Shown: positions 1 through 7,755, counted from the first letter of the stretch. The stretch is DNA of 32,178 bases from Mycobacterium ostraviense (GCF_002705925.1 NZ_NKRE01000001.1:693992-726169), one strand, 5' to 3'. Notes: a model not told the origin generated them from the sequence alone. Program-made: numbers and translations.

Positions 1-95
1 ACCTGAGCTAGGAAGCACTCACGACGACACAGGCCCTGCCCAACAGCCCAACCGGTCAACCAGCGTCCCCGCAATGGCCGTAAAACACCACCCTC

Positions 96-440
96 CTAGT
101 GCGCGCCGGGCTGGTCTTTCAGCACGGTCAGCATGACCACCGAATCCTCGATCGCGTGCAGGCCGTGCCGGGTGCGCGGAATCGCGACGTAGTCGCCGGT
201 CTTGCCGTCCCAGGCGTCGTCGGCGGTGGTGAGGCGCACGTGTCCCTGCAGCACCTGTAACGTCGCCTCACCCGGGCTGTCGTGTTCAGACAGGTCATGG
301 TCGGCAAGCAGGGCCAGCACGGTCTGCCGCAGTTCGTGGGTGTGCCCGCCGTGGATGGTGTGCGCAGCCCGTCCACTGTGGGACTGTTTCGCCTCGGCCA
401 GCTTTTCGGCGGCCAGCTCGTTCAGCGAAATGGATTCCAT
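96..440 (-). CDS. small cupin-domain protein
   Basis: 114-residue single-domain protein of cupin type. A glycine/histidine-rich strand (residues about 30-37, GGHTHELRQ) is followed by an acidic segment HDLSEHDSPGE, then GDYVAIPRTRHGLHAIEDS, which resembles the second cupin motif with its Pro and His. Such small cupins often bind a metal in a beta barrel; no substrate can be inferred. The start is taken as the ATG at 440 rather than a TTG one codon upstream, because AAGGA lies 7 nt before the ATG. It is the last gene of the fdxA operon, 12 bp after the membrane-protein gene, so it is probably co-transcribed with a redox or stress set. The fold is fairly sure, the function unknown. Confidence 0.75.
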   Translation of the reverse strand: MESISLNELAAEKLAEAKQSHSGRAAHTIHGGHTHELRQTVLALLADHDLSEHDSPGEATLQVLQGHVRLTTADDAWDGKTGDYVAIPRTRHGLHAIEDSVVMLTVLKDQPGAH

Positions 441-452
441 CAATGAGTCCTT

Positions 453-878
453 TCAGCCGTTCAGTAGCAGTATCCCCGCCACCACCAGGGCGACCACCTT
501 GACCACCTCACAACCGACGTACACGTAGTGGGCCCGGGAGCGAGGCCCCTCCTGCCCGGCTAGCACCCGGTCGGAACGGCGGGTCAGGCGGGGACGGACC
601 GCGATCAGCTGCAGCGCCAGCGCGGCCACCGCTACTCCGAGCGCCACACCGATGCGCACCGGCGTCGGGCCGGCCACCACCAGTGCCAGCAGGACGAGCG
701 CGAATCCGACCTCGACGGTGTTGAGTGCGCGAAAGACCAGGCGGCCGATGCCGAGCCCGATCTGCAGCGTGACATTGGGCGCCCGGAACTTAAGCGGGGC
801 TTCCAGAAACGAGATGGCCAGCACCATGCCGAGCCACACGAAGGTGATGGCAACCTCGATCGCCCGGCCGGTGCTCAC
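453..878 (-). CDS. small integral membrane protein, four predicted helices
   Basis: 141 residues with the chosen GTG start at 878, which overlaps the TGA of the upstream regulator gene as GTGA, implying translational coupling. A longer reading from 968 would run inside the regulator gene and adds an Arg-rich stretch of no domain character, so it was rejected. Hydrophobic segments lie near residues 5-22 (with an ISFLEAP motif), 42-66, 71-92 and 122-140. The FLEAPLKF segment and a charged Arg-rich loop before the last helix are the main landmarks. I do not recognise a characterised family. The position between an Fe-S regulator candidate and a cupin, in a ferredoxin operon, suggests a role in redox or stress physiology at the membrane, but that is inference. 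Confidence 0.7.
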   Translation of the reverse strand: MSTGRAIEVAITFVWLGMVLAISFLEAPLKFRAPNVTLQIGLGIGRLVFRALNTVEVGFALVLLALVVAGPTPVRIGVALGVAVAALALQLIAVRPRLTRRSDRVLAGQEGPRSRAHYVYVGCEVVKVVALVVAGILLLNG

Positions 879-1588
879 CTGGCGGCTCCTTTCAGCGAGA
901 GGTGGGCCAGACACAGGTCCGGTTCGGCGAACGCGTCGAGCCGCTCGACGCCGACTGGCGCCGCCCATGATTCCAGAGCTCCTTGCATGAGCCCGAGGTG
1001 GATCGGACAGACGACACCGGATCGTCTTTCGGCAAGTTCCAGAAACGGGCAGTGGCGCAGGCCCAGCTGTTGCTGCCCGTCGGATACCCGGCGCTCGGGA
1101 GCGAACCCCAGCTCGTCGAGCATTCCTACCAGGTGGTCGATCGACTTCTCGGCGGTGCCGCCGGTTGGCGGCGCTTCCAGTCGTCGCCCCCAGGCGCGTC
1201 CGGCCGCGAGCGCCTTGGCACGTGAATCAGGCTCGGCGGCAAGCCCGTTGGAGAGGATCTCGGCGAGGAGCCGATAGTGCCGGGTGCCGCCGCGATCCAT
1301 CTGCCGGACCGCGGAAAACATCTGCGGCGGCCGTCCCGGACCGCGCGGGCCGGACTCAACGCGCTGCACCTGGCCGTCGGCGGCCAGGACGTCGAGGTGG
1401 AATCGGACGGTGTTGGGATGTACTTCCAGCGCGTCGGCAATCGCAACGATGCTCAGCGGGACGCGTGATGCCCGCAATACCCGCAGCACCGCGCGACGGT
1501 GTCCCGTCGGCTTCTGGGCTGATCTGGCGATATCACTCACCTCCGGAATCGTCGGCTCTGGGCTCGGCGGCCACCAGGGGAGTATCAA
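875..1588 (-). CDS. winged-helix regulator with conserved C-terminal cysteines (COG2345/SufR-like)
   Basis: 237 residues. Residues about 31-75 form an ArsR/MarR-like winged helix (RRAVLRVLRASRVPLSIVAI then VHPNTVRFHLDVLAADGQV), with a wing containing GPRGPGRPP. The C-terminal half carries C180 in LRHCPFLELA, C194 in VCPIHLGLMQG and C226 in DLCLAHL. This pattern is typical of COG2345 regulators, some of which (SufR) bind an Fe-S cluster through such cysteines. The start is uncertain: the open frame begins with a TTG at 1588 that overlaps the fdxA stop as TTGA; an internal GTG (V17 or V18 region) is possible. It lies directly behind fdxA and ahead of the membrane protein, so it may sense Fe-S or redox state and regulate its own operon (inference). 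Confidence 0.8.
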   Translation of the reverse strand: MILPWWPPSPEPTIPEVSDIARSAQKPTGHRRAVLRVLRASRVPLSIVAIADALEVHPNTVRFHLDVLAADGQVQRVESGPRGPGRPPQMFSAVRQMDRGGTRHYRLLAEILSNGLAAEPDSRAKALAAGRAWGRRLEAPPTGGTAEKSIDHLVGMLDELGFAPERRVSDGQQQLGLRHCPFLELAERRSGVVCPIHLGLMQGALESWAAPVGVERLDAFAEPDLCLAHLSLKGAAR

Positions 1589-1893
1589 CCCCTAGAGGCC
1601 CAATCTTGGCAGCCCCGCCCGGCGAGCCGAACAAGCGGTTCGTCCCGACCCGGCAGGGTTTCGGTGAAGAACGCCGCATTGTCGGCCCGGTAGGGTTCCA
1701 GCTCGGCCGGCAAGTCGTCCTCGTAGTAAATGGCCTCTACCGGGCATACGGGCTCACACGCGCCGCAGTCCACACATTCGTCCGGGTGGATGTAGAGCGC
1801 CCGGCCGCCCTCGTAGATGCAATCGACGGGGCACTCCTCCACGCAGGCGCGGTCCATCACGTCGATGCATGGCTTTCCGATCACGTAGGTCAT
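1585..1893 (-). CDS. fdxA: 7Fe-8S ferredoxin FdxA
   Basis: 102 residues starting MTYVIGKPCIDVMD, a typical mycobacterial FdxA. Eight cysteines are visible at 9, 17, 21, 25, 40, 43, 46 and 50. By analogy with Azotobacter-type ferredoxins, C9, C17 and C50 would hold a 3Fe-4S cluster and C21, C40, C43 and C46 a 4Fe-4S cluster. The C-terminal tail keeps the DNAAFF segment typical of the family. The start is the ATG at 1893, since the open frame upstream to 1986 is not ferredoxin-like. It is a soluble low-potential electron carrier; the M. tuberculosis fdxA is a DosR-regulon gene. It heads a four-gene operon in which the next three genes overlap or nearly abut. The Shine-Dalgarno is weak, so a leaderless or short-leader transcript is possible. 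Confidence 0.93.
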   Translation of the reverse strand: MTYVIGKPCIDVMDRACVEECPVDCIYEGGRALYIHPDECVDCGACEPVCPVEAIYYEDDLPAELEPYRADNAAFFTETLPGRDEPLVRLAGRGCQDWASRG

Positions 1894-1949
1894 TGGTAGT
1901 CGGGGGCGGGGTGCTCGGTGAGCCCGTTTCCCCTTCCCCCTTATCTGTG

Positions 1950-1969
1950 TTGAGGACCCCCGTAAAGGT
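1950..1969. promoter_or_regulatory. weak DosR-box candidate upstream of fdxA
   Basis: On the minus strand the site reads ACCTTTACGGGGGTCCTCAA, matching about 10 of 20 positions of the DosR consensus, almost all in one half-site (GTCCTCAA). It is 57-76 bp before the fdxA start, a usual distance. The rest of the 1894-2170 gap holds only A/T-richer sequence around 2040-2110 and no other gene that I can support. Confidence 0.3.
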
Positions 1970-2170
1970 GGATCCGTTTTGGTCATTTCGTGTTGTTTGG
2001 CCTCGTTCGCTACCGCGAGCCCCGCCTCACGCCCTCACATGACACGCAATCGTTATCACATCGCTATCATCTGCCACTACAGTCACACCCGTTTACGAAC
2101 AGGCTCTAATAGCTGCTCCCCTGTATCGCGCTGCGGCCCCACCGGACCCAAGTGTTAGGAGAGGCGAAGC

Positions 2171-2280
2171 GCTCAGTCGCGGACCACGAGCACCGGGCAT
2201 TCGGCGTGCCGGTAAACCCGGATGACCCGACGGCCCAACCAGCCGGGCCAGCTGACGGCGTCGGCCGCTCCGATCACGGC
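2171..2280 (-). pseudogene. remnant of a universal stress protein gene (3' end only)
   Basis: 110 bp that match the last 110 bp of the intact universal stress gene at 3793-4587 with about 90% identity by hand alignment. On the minus strand it would encode the family's C-terminus (LAVIGAA, then QLARLVGPSGHP, then RHAECPVLVVRD and stop), but relative to the intact copy it has a one-base deletion and a one-base insertion, so the middle is read in a different frame. The 5' part of the gene is absent: homology stops at about 2280, 15 bp before the HNH endonuclease reading frame opens on the other strand. This is a decayed fragment, not a functional gene. Confidence 0.85.
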
Positions 2281-2294
2281 TAGCTGGACACGAC

Positions 2295-3767
2295 GTGTCG
2301 GTGGGGTGTGGCATGATCGAACGTATGTGCGATCGGGGTGAGTCGTCGGCGGGGTTGGTGGAGCGAATCTGTGCAGCCACCCGCGCGGAGAATCAGGCCG
2401 CGGCTGCGCAGTTGGTGGCCATCGGTGAGTTGTTTGCCTGTCGGCTCGCACGTTACGGGGAGACCGAGGACTGGGCGATCGACACGATGGAGGCGGTGGC
2501 CGCCGAGGTGGCCGCGGCGTTGCGGATCAGCCAGGGGCTGGCGGCCAGCCGGCTGCGCTATGCCCGCGCGATGCGGGAGCGGCTGCCGAAGGTGGGTGCG
2601 CTGTTTGAGGCCGGCCAGATCGACTATCGGGCGTTTCAGACGATCGTGTATCGCACCGATTTGATCGAGGATCTGCAGGTGTTGGCCGGGGTGGACACCG
2701 AGTTGGCCGTCAAGGTGGCGCGCTGGCCGTCGATGAGCCGGGGCCGGCTAGGTGCCCAGGTGGATCGGGTGGTGGCACGCGCCGATGTGGATGGGCTGCG
2801 CCGGCGTAAAGAACACCAGACCGGTCGCGAGATCTGCATCGACGAGGTCCTCGGCGGTATCGCGCTGATCCGCGGCAGCCTGCTAACCCCTGATGCCCTG
2901 GCATTAGATCAGCGCCTAGACGCGCTGGCGGCCACGGTGTGTGCCCACGATCCGCGCAGCCGCGCCCAGCGCCGCGCCGACGCGTTGGGCGCGCTGGCCG
3001 CCGGAGCCGATCGGCTGCGCTGTGGCTGCCAGCGCCGCGACTGCGCCGCCAGCCAGCGCCCACCGGCTGCCCCGGTACTCATCCACGTGATCGCCGAGCA
3101 CGCCAGCCTCGAGGGCCGCGCCACCACCGCGGCCTCCACCGTGGGCGCCGACGGGCTGCTCACCGCCGAACTGATCACCGAATTGGCCACCACCGCCACC
3201 CTGATCCCGCTGCCCCACCCCGGCGATGCCCCACCCGAGCCGGGCTACACGCCCTCGACCGCGTTGGCCGATTTCGTGCGGTGCCGGGATTTGACATGCC
3301 GCTGGCCCGGCTGCGATGTCCCCGCGACCCGCTGCGACATCGACCACACGATCCCCTACGCCGCCGGCGGCCCCACCCACGCGGCCAACCTCAAATGTTA
3401 TTGCCGCACCCATCATTTGGTGAAAACGTTTTGGGGCTGGCACGAACAACAACTCGCCGATGGCACCTTGATCCTGCACTCGCCCTCAGGCACCACCCAC
3501 GTCACCACCCCCGGCAGCGCCCTGCTATTTCCCAGCCTGTGCCACGCCGTCGGCGGCATGCCCACCCCCGAAACCGACCCACCCCATGACTACTGCACCG
3601 ACAAAACCGCCATGATGCCCAAACGACGCCGCACCCGCACCCAGCAGCGCGCCCAGCGCATCGCCACCGAACGCCACCACAACCGCACCACCCGCCTCAA
3701 CCAGCGCGCCCAAACCACCGCAAACACCGGACCCGCCCCACCCGAGCACGAACCCCCACCGTTCTGA
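2295..3767 (+). CDS. DUF222 / HNH endonuclease, 13E12 repeat family
   Basis: 490 residues. The N-terminal two thirds is the DUF222 type (AAAQLVAIGELFACRL, RISQGLAASRLRYARAMRERLP, FEAGQIDYRAFQTIV). A C-terminal HNH nuclease follows at about residues 335-380: CRWPGCDVPATRC, DIDHTIPYAAGGPTH, NLKCYCRTHHLVKT, with the two CxxC-type zinc ligand pairs and catalytic His residues intact. A basic, Thr/His/Pro-rich tail (KRRRTRTQQRAQ) ends the protein. These genes form the REP13E12 repeats of mycobacteria, which spread between loci and serve as integration sites for the phiRv1 prophage in M. tuberculosis; their biological role is unclear. The open frame begins with GTG at 2295; ATG codons at 2313 and 2325 are alternatives and no clear Shine-Dalgarno decides. 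It is flanked by direct repeats of a universal stress gene tail. Confidence 0.9.
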   Translation: MSVGCGMIERMCDRGESSAGLVERICAATRAENQAAAAQLVAIGELFACRLARYGETEDWAIDTMEAVAAEVAAALRISQGLAASRLRYARAMRERLPKVGALFEAGQIDYRAFQTIVYRTDLIEDLQVLAGVDTELAVKVARWPSMSRGRLGAQVDRVVARADVDGLRRRKEHQTGREICIDEVLGGIALIRGSLLTPDALALDQRLDALAATVCAHDPRSRAQRRADALGALAAGADRLRCGCQRRDCAASQRPPAAPVLIHVIAEHASLEGRATTAASTVGADGLLTAELITELATTATLIPLPHPGDAPPEPGYTPSTALADFVRCRDLTCRWPGCDVPATRCDIDHTIPYAAGGPTHAANLKCYCRTHHLVKTFWGWHEQQLADGTLILHSPSGTTHVTTPGSALLFPSLCHAVGGMPTPETDPPHDYCTDKTAMMPKRRRTRTQQRAQRIATERHHNRTTRLNQRAQTTANTGPAPPEHEPPPF

Positions 3768-3790
3768 TGCGGGCGGTCCAAGTACGAGGT

Positions 3791-3900
3791 GCTCAGTCGC
3801 GGACCACGAGCACCGAGCATTCGGAGTGCCGGAAAACGGGATGCCCCGACGGTCCAACCAGCCGCGCCAGCTGACCGGCCTCGGCCGCTCCGATCACGGC
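3791..3900. repeat. direct repeat, right copy (left copy 2171-2280) flanking the HNH gene
   Basis: Both copies are 110 bp in the same orientation, begin with GCTCAGTCGCGGACCACGAG and end with CGATCACGGC. I count about 8 substitutions and two single-base gaps. The right copy is the functional 3' end of the usp gene; the left copy is the decayed remnant. Together they enclose the HNH gene (2295-3767) exactly, so the unit between them is about 1.6 kb. Confidence 0.85.
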
Positions 3901-4587
3901 GAGCAGTACCCGCTCATGGTGCTCGGCGACGAAGCGAGCGATGCCCGTTTTGGTGGTGATCGGGTAGACCCGCACGTCTGGATGGCGCTGGCGCCAAGCC
4001 TGCACCCGGCGTTCGAAGTCCCCATCCGGTGTTTCGGTGAGCTCCTCCGGCCGCCCGCCCAGCGCGAGTATGGGTGCTTGCCGCAGCATCGCTTCCCGGG
4101 CCGCATGCTCGACGACCACGTCGTTGTCGGGTGCGTCGGTCATGCGCACCACGATCCAGTTGATATCCGACGGCGGCTGGTCCGCGTCCGAGCGGATGAC
4201 CGCGACCGGACAGTGCGCTTTTTCGGCGAGCTCGGTTGCCGTCGAACCCAGGATCGAGCGAGCGTAGCGCCGCATCCCGGTGGATCCGACACAGACCAGT
4301 TCGGCATCGTGGGAGGCTTCGACGAGAACCGCGCCGGCCGGCCCGCGCGGGGTGTCGGTCTCGACCTTGACCGGTTTCCCGGTGGCCGCCACCGCGGCTT
4401 GTGCTGCCCGCAGCGAGGTTTCGGCATGCCGCAGGTCACGTTCGTAGTCTTCCGGGGAGGGATGCGTGGTCTTGATGACCGAGATCAGGCGTAGCGGCAC
4501 GGCTCTGCTGACGGCCTCGTCGATACCCCACAATGCGGCCGTGATCGCCGCAGGCGATCCGTCGACACCGACGACGACCGGTTTCAT
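3793..4587 (-). CDS. tandem-domain universal stress protein (Rv2005c-like)
   Basis: 264 residues with two USP domains. Domain 1 starts MKPVVVGVDGSPAA and contains the ATP-binding signature at residues 101-116 (GSTGMRRYARSILGST), followed by AHCPVAVIR. Domain 2 begins near NWIVVRMTDAPDND and ends LVGPSGHPVFRHSECSVLVVRD, keeping a degenerate GPSGH version of the loop, so nucleotide binding is likelier in domain 1. Universal stress proteins of this type are induced by hypoxia in mycobacteria and several belong to the DosR regulon. It has a good Shine-Dalgarno (GAGGAG) before the ATG at 4587. It lies 27 bp downstream of the rip3-type gene and probably forms one transcript with hrp1 and rip3. Somewhat shorter than the usual 290-300 residues. 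Confidence 0.92.
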   Translation of the reverse strand: MKPVVVGVDGSPAAITAALWGIDEAVSRAVPLRLISVIKTTHPSPEDYERDLRHAETSLRAAQAAVAATGKPVKVETDTPRGPAGAVLVEASHDAELVCVGSTGMRRYARSILGSTATELAEKAHCPVAVIRSDADQPPSDINWIVVRMTDAPDNDVVVEHAAREAMLRQAPILALGGRPEELTETPDGDFERRVQAWRQRHPDVRVYPITTKTGIARFVAEHHERVLLAVIGAAEAGQLARLVGPSGHPVFRHSECSVLVVRD

Positions 4588-4614
4588 GTCCGTCTCCTCT
4601 CGGGGCAGCTGGTC

Positions 4615-5766
4615 TCACAGGGGGGTGGCCGGTGCCTGCTGGGGGTGGGCGAGCCGGTAGACGTCGACAAGCCGCGCGATGTCGCTGGCCGTGACGATGC
4701 CGACCACCGCGCCGCCGTCGACGACGAGGGCACGGCTACGGGGGCCGGCCGGCGCCATCTGCTCGAGCAGCGCGCTCAGCAGCGCCCGGGGTGCCGCGGT
4801 CGGCACCTCTTGCAGTGGTACGGCGATGTCGCGCACGCTGGTGGTGCCGCGTCGGGCGGGTGGCAGCTCGCGCAGCTGCCTCAGCGTGACCAAACCCATG
4901 ATCGATCCGTCCTGTTCGGCAACCGGGTAGGCCGAGTGGCGGTCCCCGAGCACATAACGCTGGATGAATTCCTCGACGGTGATCCATCCGGGGGCGGTAT
5001 GCGGCTGGGGGGTCATCGCGTCTGCGACCGTGACGCCGGCGAAGAGCTGCCGGGTCGAAATCCGGGTTTCCTCCTCCCGAGCGGCGGCGAAGATGAACCA
5101 GCCGATGAAGGCCAGCCAGACGCCGCCGACCAGGCCGCCGGCCACAAACTCGGCCAGTCCCAACGCGATCAAGACGAGCGCGACCACGCGTCCGGCCCGC
5201 GCCGCCCCGATTCCGGCGCGCACGATGTCACCGTGACGGCGCCAGAGATAGGCTCGCACCAGCCGGCCGCCGTCCAACGGCGCGCCCGGCAGTAGGTTGA
5301 ACAGGCCCAGCAGCAGATTGACCCCCGCCAGCCACAGCACGACGCTGATCGCGATCGGTGGGGTCCGTATGACGGCGAGCGCGACGGCCAGCGTACCGAA
5401 GCTGGCGGACAGCACCAGGCTGGTGGCCGGGCCGGCGAACGCGATCCGGAACGCGGCCTTGGGCGTCTTGGCTTCACCGCCCAGCGTGGTCACTCCGCCG
5501 AACAGCCACAGGGTCACGTTCTCGACGGGTACCCCGCAGCGGCGAGCGACGATGGCGTGCGCGAGTTCATGGGCCAGCAGCGACGCCAGCAGGACCACTG
5601 CCCCACCCGCACCGGCGAGCCAATAGGCCACGGGCGCATAACCTTTGACCGTACCGGGCAATGTGGTGGCCAGGCTCCAGGTGAACAACCACAGGATGAC
5701 CAGCACGCTCCAGTGGACCTTCACCGAAAACCCGGCGATGCGTCCCAGCGGGATCTCGTCGTGCAC
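4615..5766 (-). CDS. rip3: site-2 intramembrane protease with CBS pair, Rip3 type (Rv2625c ortholog)
   Basis: 383 residues. It is an M50-family membrane metalloprotease: the zinc motif HELAH is at residues 66-70 and the second motif GAPLDGG, with its Asp ligand, near 163-168. Hydrophobic segments lie near 20-35, 50-65, 103-124, 135-158 and 193-225. A cytosolic pair of CBS domains (about 250-375; [51 protein letters not shown]) probably senses an adenine nucleotide. Rip3 in M. tuberculosis belongs to the DosR regulon and sits next to hrp1, as here. The start is GTG at 5766, preceded by GGAGG 8 nt upstream. Located 48 bp after hrp1 on the same strand. Its substrate is unknown; such enzymes usually cleave anti-sigma factors or other membrane proteins. 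Confidence 0.92.
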   Translation of the reverse strand: MHDEIPLGRIAGFSVKVHWSVLVILWLFTWSLATTLPGTVKGYAPVAYWLAGAGGAVVLLASLLAHELAHAIVARRCGVPVENVTLWLFGGVTTLGGEAKTPKAAFRIAFAGPATSLVLSASFGTLAVALAVIRTPPIAISVVLWLAGVNLLLGLFNLLPGAPLDGGRLVRAYLWRRHGDIVRAGIGAARAGRVVALVLIALGLAEFVAGGLVGGVWLAFIGWFIFAAAREEETRISTRQLFAGVTVADAMTPQPHTAPGWITVEEFIQRYVLGDRHSAYPVAEQDGSIMGLVTLRQLRELPPARRGTTSVRDIAVPLQEVPTAAPRALLSALLEQMAPAGPRSRALVVDGGAVVGIVTASDIARLVDVYRLAHPQQAPATPL

Positions 5767-5814
5767 GTCGATAACCTCCGAAACTGGCGGACCAGGCCCG
5801 GGCCGCCGACGTCG

Positions 5815-6246
5815 CTAGCTGGTGATGGCCATCGGCGCGCAGATCGCCTTGACGAACTGCGCGATGGAGTGCTCGGGCAGGTGGCGGGCGATGTCCGCTT
5901 CGGTGACGATGCCCACCAGGCGGTGCTCTTCTACGACCGGAAGACGGCGGACCTGATGCTCTTCCATGACGTTGAGCATCTCTGAGATGCTTGCGTTCAC
6001 GTCGACGTAGTAAATGTGATCGTGCACCAGCTGCCCAGCGGTAGTGGTGTTCGGATCCAGCCCCGCCGCAATGCCCTTGATCACGATGTCGCGATCGGTG
6101 AGCATTCCGTGGAGCCGGTCGTCGTCTCCGCAGATTGGCAGCGCGCCAATGTCGTGCTCACGCATGTGTTGGGCAGCAGCACTTAACGTCTCATGCTCAC
6201 CAATACATGTCACGCCAGCGTTCATGATGTCGCGCGCGGTGGTCAT
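5815..6246 (-). CDS. hrp1: hypoxic response protein 1, CBS-domain protein (Rv2626c ortholog)
   Basis: 143 residues, the same length as M. tuberculosis Hrp1, and very similar throughout (MTTARDIMNAGVTCIGEHET, DRDIVIKGIAAGLDPNT, MEEHQVRRLPVVEEHRLVGI, EADIARHLPEHSI). Two CBS domains form the whole protein. C14 and C39, which form a disulfide in the known structure, are both present. Hrp1 is a secreted or abundant DosR-regulon protein of uncertain ligand and function. AGGAGG precedes the ATG at 6246. It is first in the hrp1-rip3-usp transcript and divergent from hspX across a 240-bp region with DosR-box candidates. Confidence 0.96.
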   Translation of the reverse strand: MTTARDIMNAGVTCIGEHETLSAAAQHMREHDIGALPICGDDDRLHGMLTDRDIVIKGIAAGLDPNTTTAGQLVHDHIYYVDVNASISEMLNVMEEHQVRRLPVVEEHRLVGIVTEADIARHLPEHSIAQFVKAICAPMAITS

Positions 6247-6306
6247 CGCATCCTCCTCCAGTTCGATTCACCTGCCACCGAACGTAAGGCGACGCCGCGG
6301 CGGGCA

Positions 6307-6326
6307 CTAGGGTCGTTTGGCCTTCT
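6307..6326. promoter_or_regulatory. degenerate DosR-box candidate on the hrp1 side of the hrp1-hspX region
   Basis: CTAGGGTCGTTTGGCCTTCT has the symmetric core GGGTC-N5-GGCC and matches about 10 of 20 consensus positions. It lies 61-80 bp upstream of hrp1, reading leftward. The assignment rests on spacing and context more than on score. Confidence 0.4.
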
Positions 6327-6386
6327 GGTCGCGGATCAATGTCCCGTGCGGCGCCGCGAGAAGCTCGTTGCTCGTCGACGCGTCGA

Positions 6387-6406
6387 GTGGGGACTTCGGG
6401 CCCTAC
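6387..6406. promoter_or_regulatory. DosR-box candidate upstream of hspX
   Basis: GTGGGGACTTCGGGCCCTAC matches 14 of 20 positions of the DosR consensus, including an intact GGGGACTT half-site and CCC in the other half. Its centre is about 90 bp upstream of the hspX ATG. hspX is the classic strongly DosR-induced gene, so the position is as expected. Confidence 0.75.
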
Positions 6407-6486
6407 CGGGCCATCAGCTCGCATGGTCGGATGGACTGCGTCACCGTATCGGGACGATGGCACTAAGGGGCACTAAGGAGAAGATA

Positions 6487-6915
6487 ATGACCACTCTTCC
6501 TGTGAAGCGAGAACAGCATTCGTTGTTCCCCGAGTTCTCGGATCTGTTTACGGCGTTCCCCTCGTTCGCCGGGCTTCGGCCGATGTTCGATACCCGACTG
6601 ATGCGCCTGGAAGACGAGATGGCCGAAGGTCGCTACGTAGTGCGCGCCGAGATGCCGGGCATCGACCCGGCCAAGGATGTGGATATCACCGTCCGCAACG
6701 GGCAACTCACCATCAAAGCCGAACGCACCGAGAAAAAGGAATTCGAGGGTCGGTCGGAGTTCTCCTACGGCTCGTTCGTCCGCACGGTCTCACTACCGGA
6801 GGGTGCCGACGAGGACGACATCAAGGCCACTTACGACAAGGGCATCTTGACTGTCTCCGTGGGGGTTTCAGAGCCCGCCAAGCCTGAAAAGCACATCCAG
6901 GTAGCCACCAATTAG
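6487..6915 (+). CDS. hspX: alpha-crystallin small heat-shock protein HspX (Acr)
   Basis: 142 residues (about 144 in M. tuberculosis). Begins MTTLPVKREQHSLFPEFSDL and keeps the segments FAGLRPMFDTRLMRLEDEM, YVVRAEMPGIDP and TYDKGILTVSV. The alpha-crystallin domain spans roughly residues 38-130. It is an ATP-independent holdase that forms oligomers and is a dominant protein of hypoxic, non-replicating mycobacteria. The ATG at 6487 has AAGGAG 6 nt upstream; the longer open frame from 6193 is not HspX-like. It is monocistronic: a strong hairpin follows 7 nt after the stop codon. Divergent from hrp1. Confidence 0.97.
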   Translation: MTTLPVKREQHSLFPEFSDLFTAFPSFAGLRPMFDTRLMRLEDEMAEGRYVVRAEMPGIDPAKDVDITVRNGQLTIKAERTEKKEFEGRSEFSYGSFVRTVSLPEGADEDDIKATYDKGILTVSVGVSEPAKPEKHIQVATN

Positions 6916-6921
6916 CCAAGC

Positions 6922-6958
6922 GTTACGGGTCCGGGCATCCTGTGCCCGGGCCCGTAAC
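6922..6958 (+). terminator. hairpin terminator after hspX
   Basis: GTTACGGGTCCGGGCA, a 5-nt loop (TCCTG), then TGCCCGGGCCCGTAAC: a 16-bp stem with one G-U wobble. No U tract follows, as is common for mycobacterial terminators. It begins 7 nt after the hspX stop and faces the convergent gene at 6999. Confidence 0.8.
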
Positions 6959-6998
6959 AGCGCTTTGGCGATGTCACACCGGGTGCCCGCAGCCGATC

Positions 6999-7661
6999 TC
7001 AGCAACCAGGCGCGGTGGGTTGCGGCAGCGGCAGCCGCTCAACCCGGTGCTTGATACCGAGCAGCAGTCCTCGGGTGCCCAGCGAAATCAACGGCCTGGC
7101 CAGTTCCAGGGCAAACACCTCGCCGGGGCGGCGCAGCGCAATCCGGGCGCGGGTGAGGAGCCGGACGCGATCCTCCCAGTGCGGCTGAAGATGGAACGAC
7201 CACACCGCATTCCAGCGCAGGTCCGGTCGCGTCGCATTGAGCACGAGATACTTTTCGGGCACGATTTCGGCGACACTCAGCGTGACCCCGTCGGGTAGGC
7301 CCATCCAGCCTTCGGGAGCCAGCCGCACCACATCGCCCACCGCGAGCTGTTGCCATTCCGGGTGGACCCGATCGGCGTCGTTGTAGCGAAGCCCGGCCAG
7401 GTTTTTCAGTCCTTCACCACCGTAGAAGCCACCGCGGTCCTGGCCCATCTGCAGCAACCACGGCCACACGGCAGCTGCCGGGGCGTCGATGTTGAGCGCT
7501 TCGGTCGTCTGGGTAGCCGGGTCGCTGACCAAGGTGTCGCCGGGAAGCAGCATGCGGGCTTCCTGCTTGGTGGTACCCCAGTTGCGGTAATACCGCCGCA
7601 CGGCGTACAGCACTGCCAGCGAGACCCCAGCCCCAACAATCCGTTTCGTCGTCTTGGCCAT
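6999..7661 (-). CDS. SRPBCC (START/polyketide-cyclase fold)-like protein with N-terminal anchor
   Basis: 220 residues. An N-terminal hydrophobic stretch (about residues 9-22, IVGAGVSLAVLYAVRRYY) with flanking basic residues could be a membrane anchor or uncleaved signal. The body has the sequence style of SRPBCC-fold proteins: TTEALNIDAPAAAVWPWLLQM, then GGFYGGEGLKNLAGLRYNDADRVHPEW, then SFHLQPHWEDRVRLLTRARI. These folds bind hydrophobic ligands such as lipids. It is convergent with hspX and divergent from the small gene at 7838; the DosR-box candidate at 7736-7755 is 75-94 bp before its start, so it could be co-regulated with that gene. The ligand is unknown; the fold assignment is from pattern only. 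Confidence 0.7.
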   Translation of the reverse strand: MAKTTKRIVGAGVSLAVLYAVRRYYRNWGTTKQEARMLLPGDTLVSDPATQTTEALNIDAPAAAVWPWLLQMGQDRGGFYGGEGLKNLAGLRYNDADRVHPEWQQLAVGDVVRLAPEGWMGLPDGVTLSVAEIVPEKYLVLNATRPDLRWNAVWSFHLQPHWEDRVRLLTRARIALRRPGEVFALELARPLISLGTRGLLLGIKHRVERLPLPQPTAPGC

Positions 7662-7735
7662 AGCGCCAGTCTGCGTCCCACCACGGGCCGTTCACCAGGG
7701 TCTATGGTCCTCGCCGCACAACTCGACATACCGGA

Positions 7736-7755
7736 CAGGTGACTTTAGACCCTAT
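7736..7755. promoter_or_regulatory. DosR-box candidate between the SRPBCC-like gene and the 88-residue gene
   Basis: CAGGTGACTTTAGACCCTAT matches 14 of 20 consensus positions, with GACTTTAG intact in the centre. It lies 83-102 bp upstream of the ATG at 7838 and could also serve the divergent gene starting at 7661. Confidence 0.7.

Noticed and set aside
879..968. 30-residue N-terminal extension of the membrane protein
   Set aside because: It overlaps the coding sequence of the regulator, is Arg-rich, and the GTGA overlap gives a natural start.
2093..2451. Minus-strand frames extending the usp remnant to 2380 or 2451
   Set aside because: Beyond 2280 the sequence has no similarity to the stress protein and is antisense to the HNH gene start.
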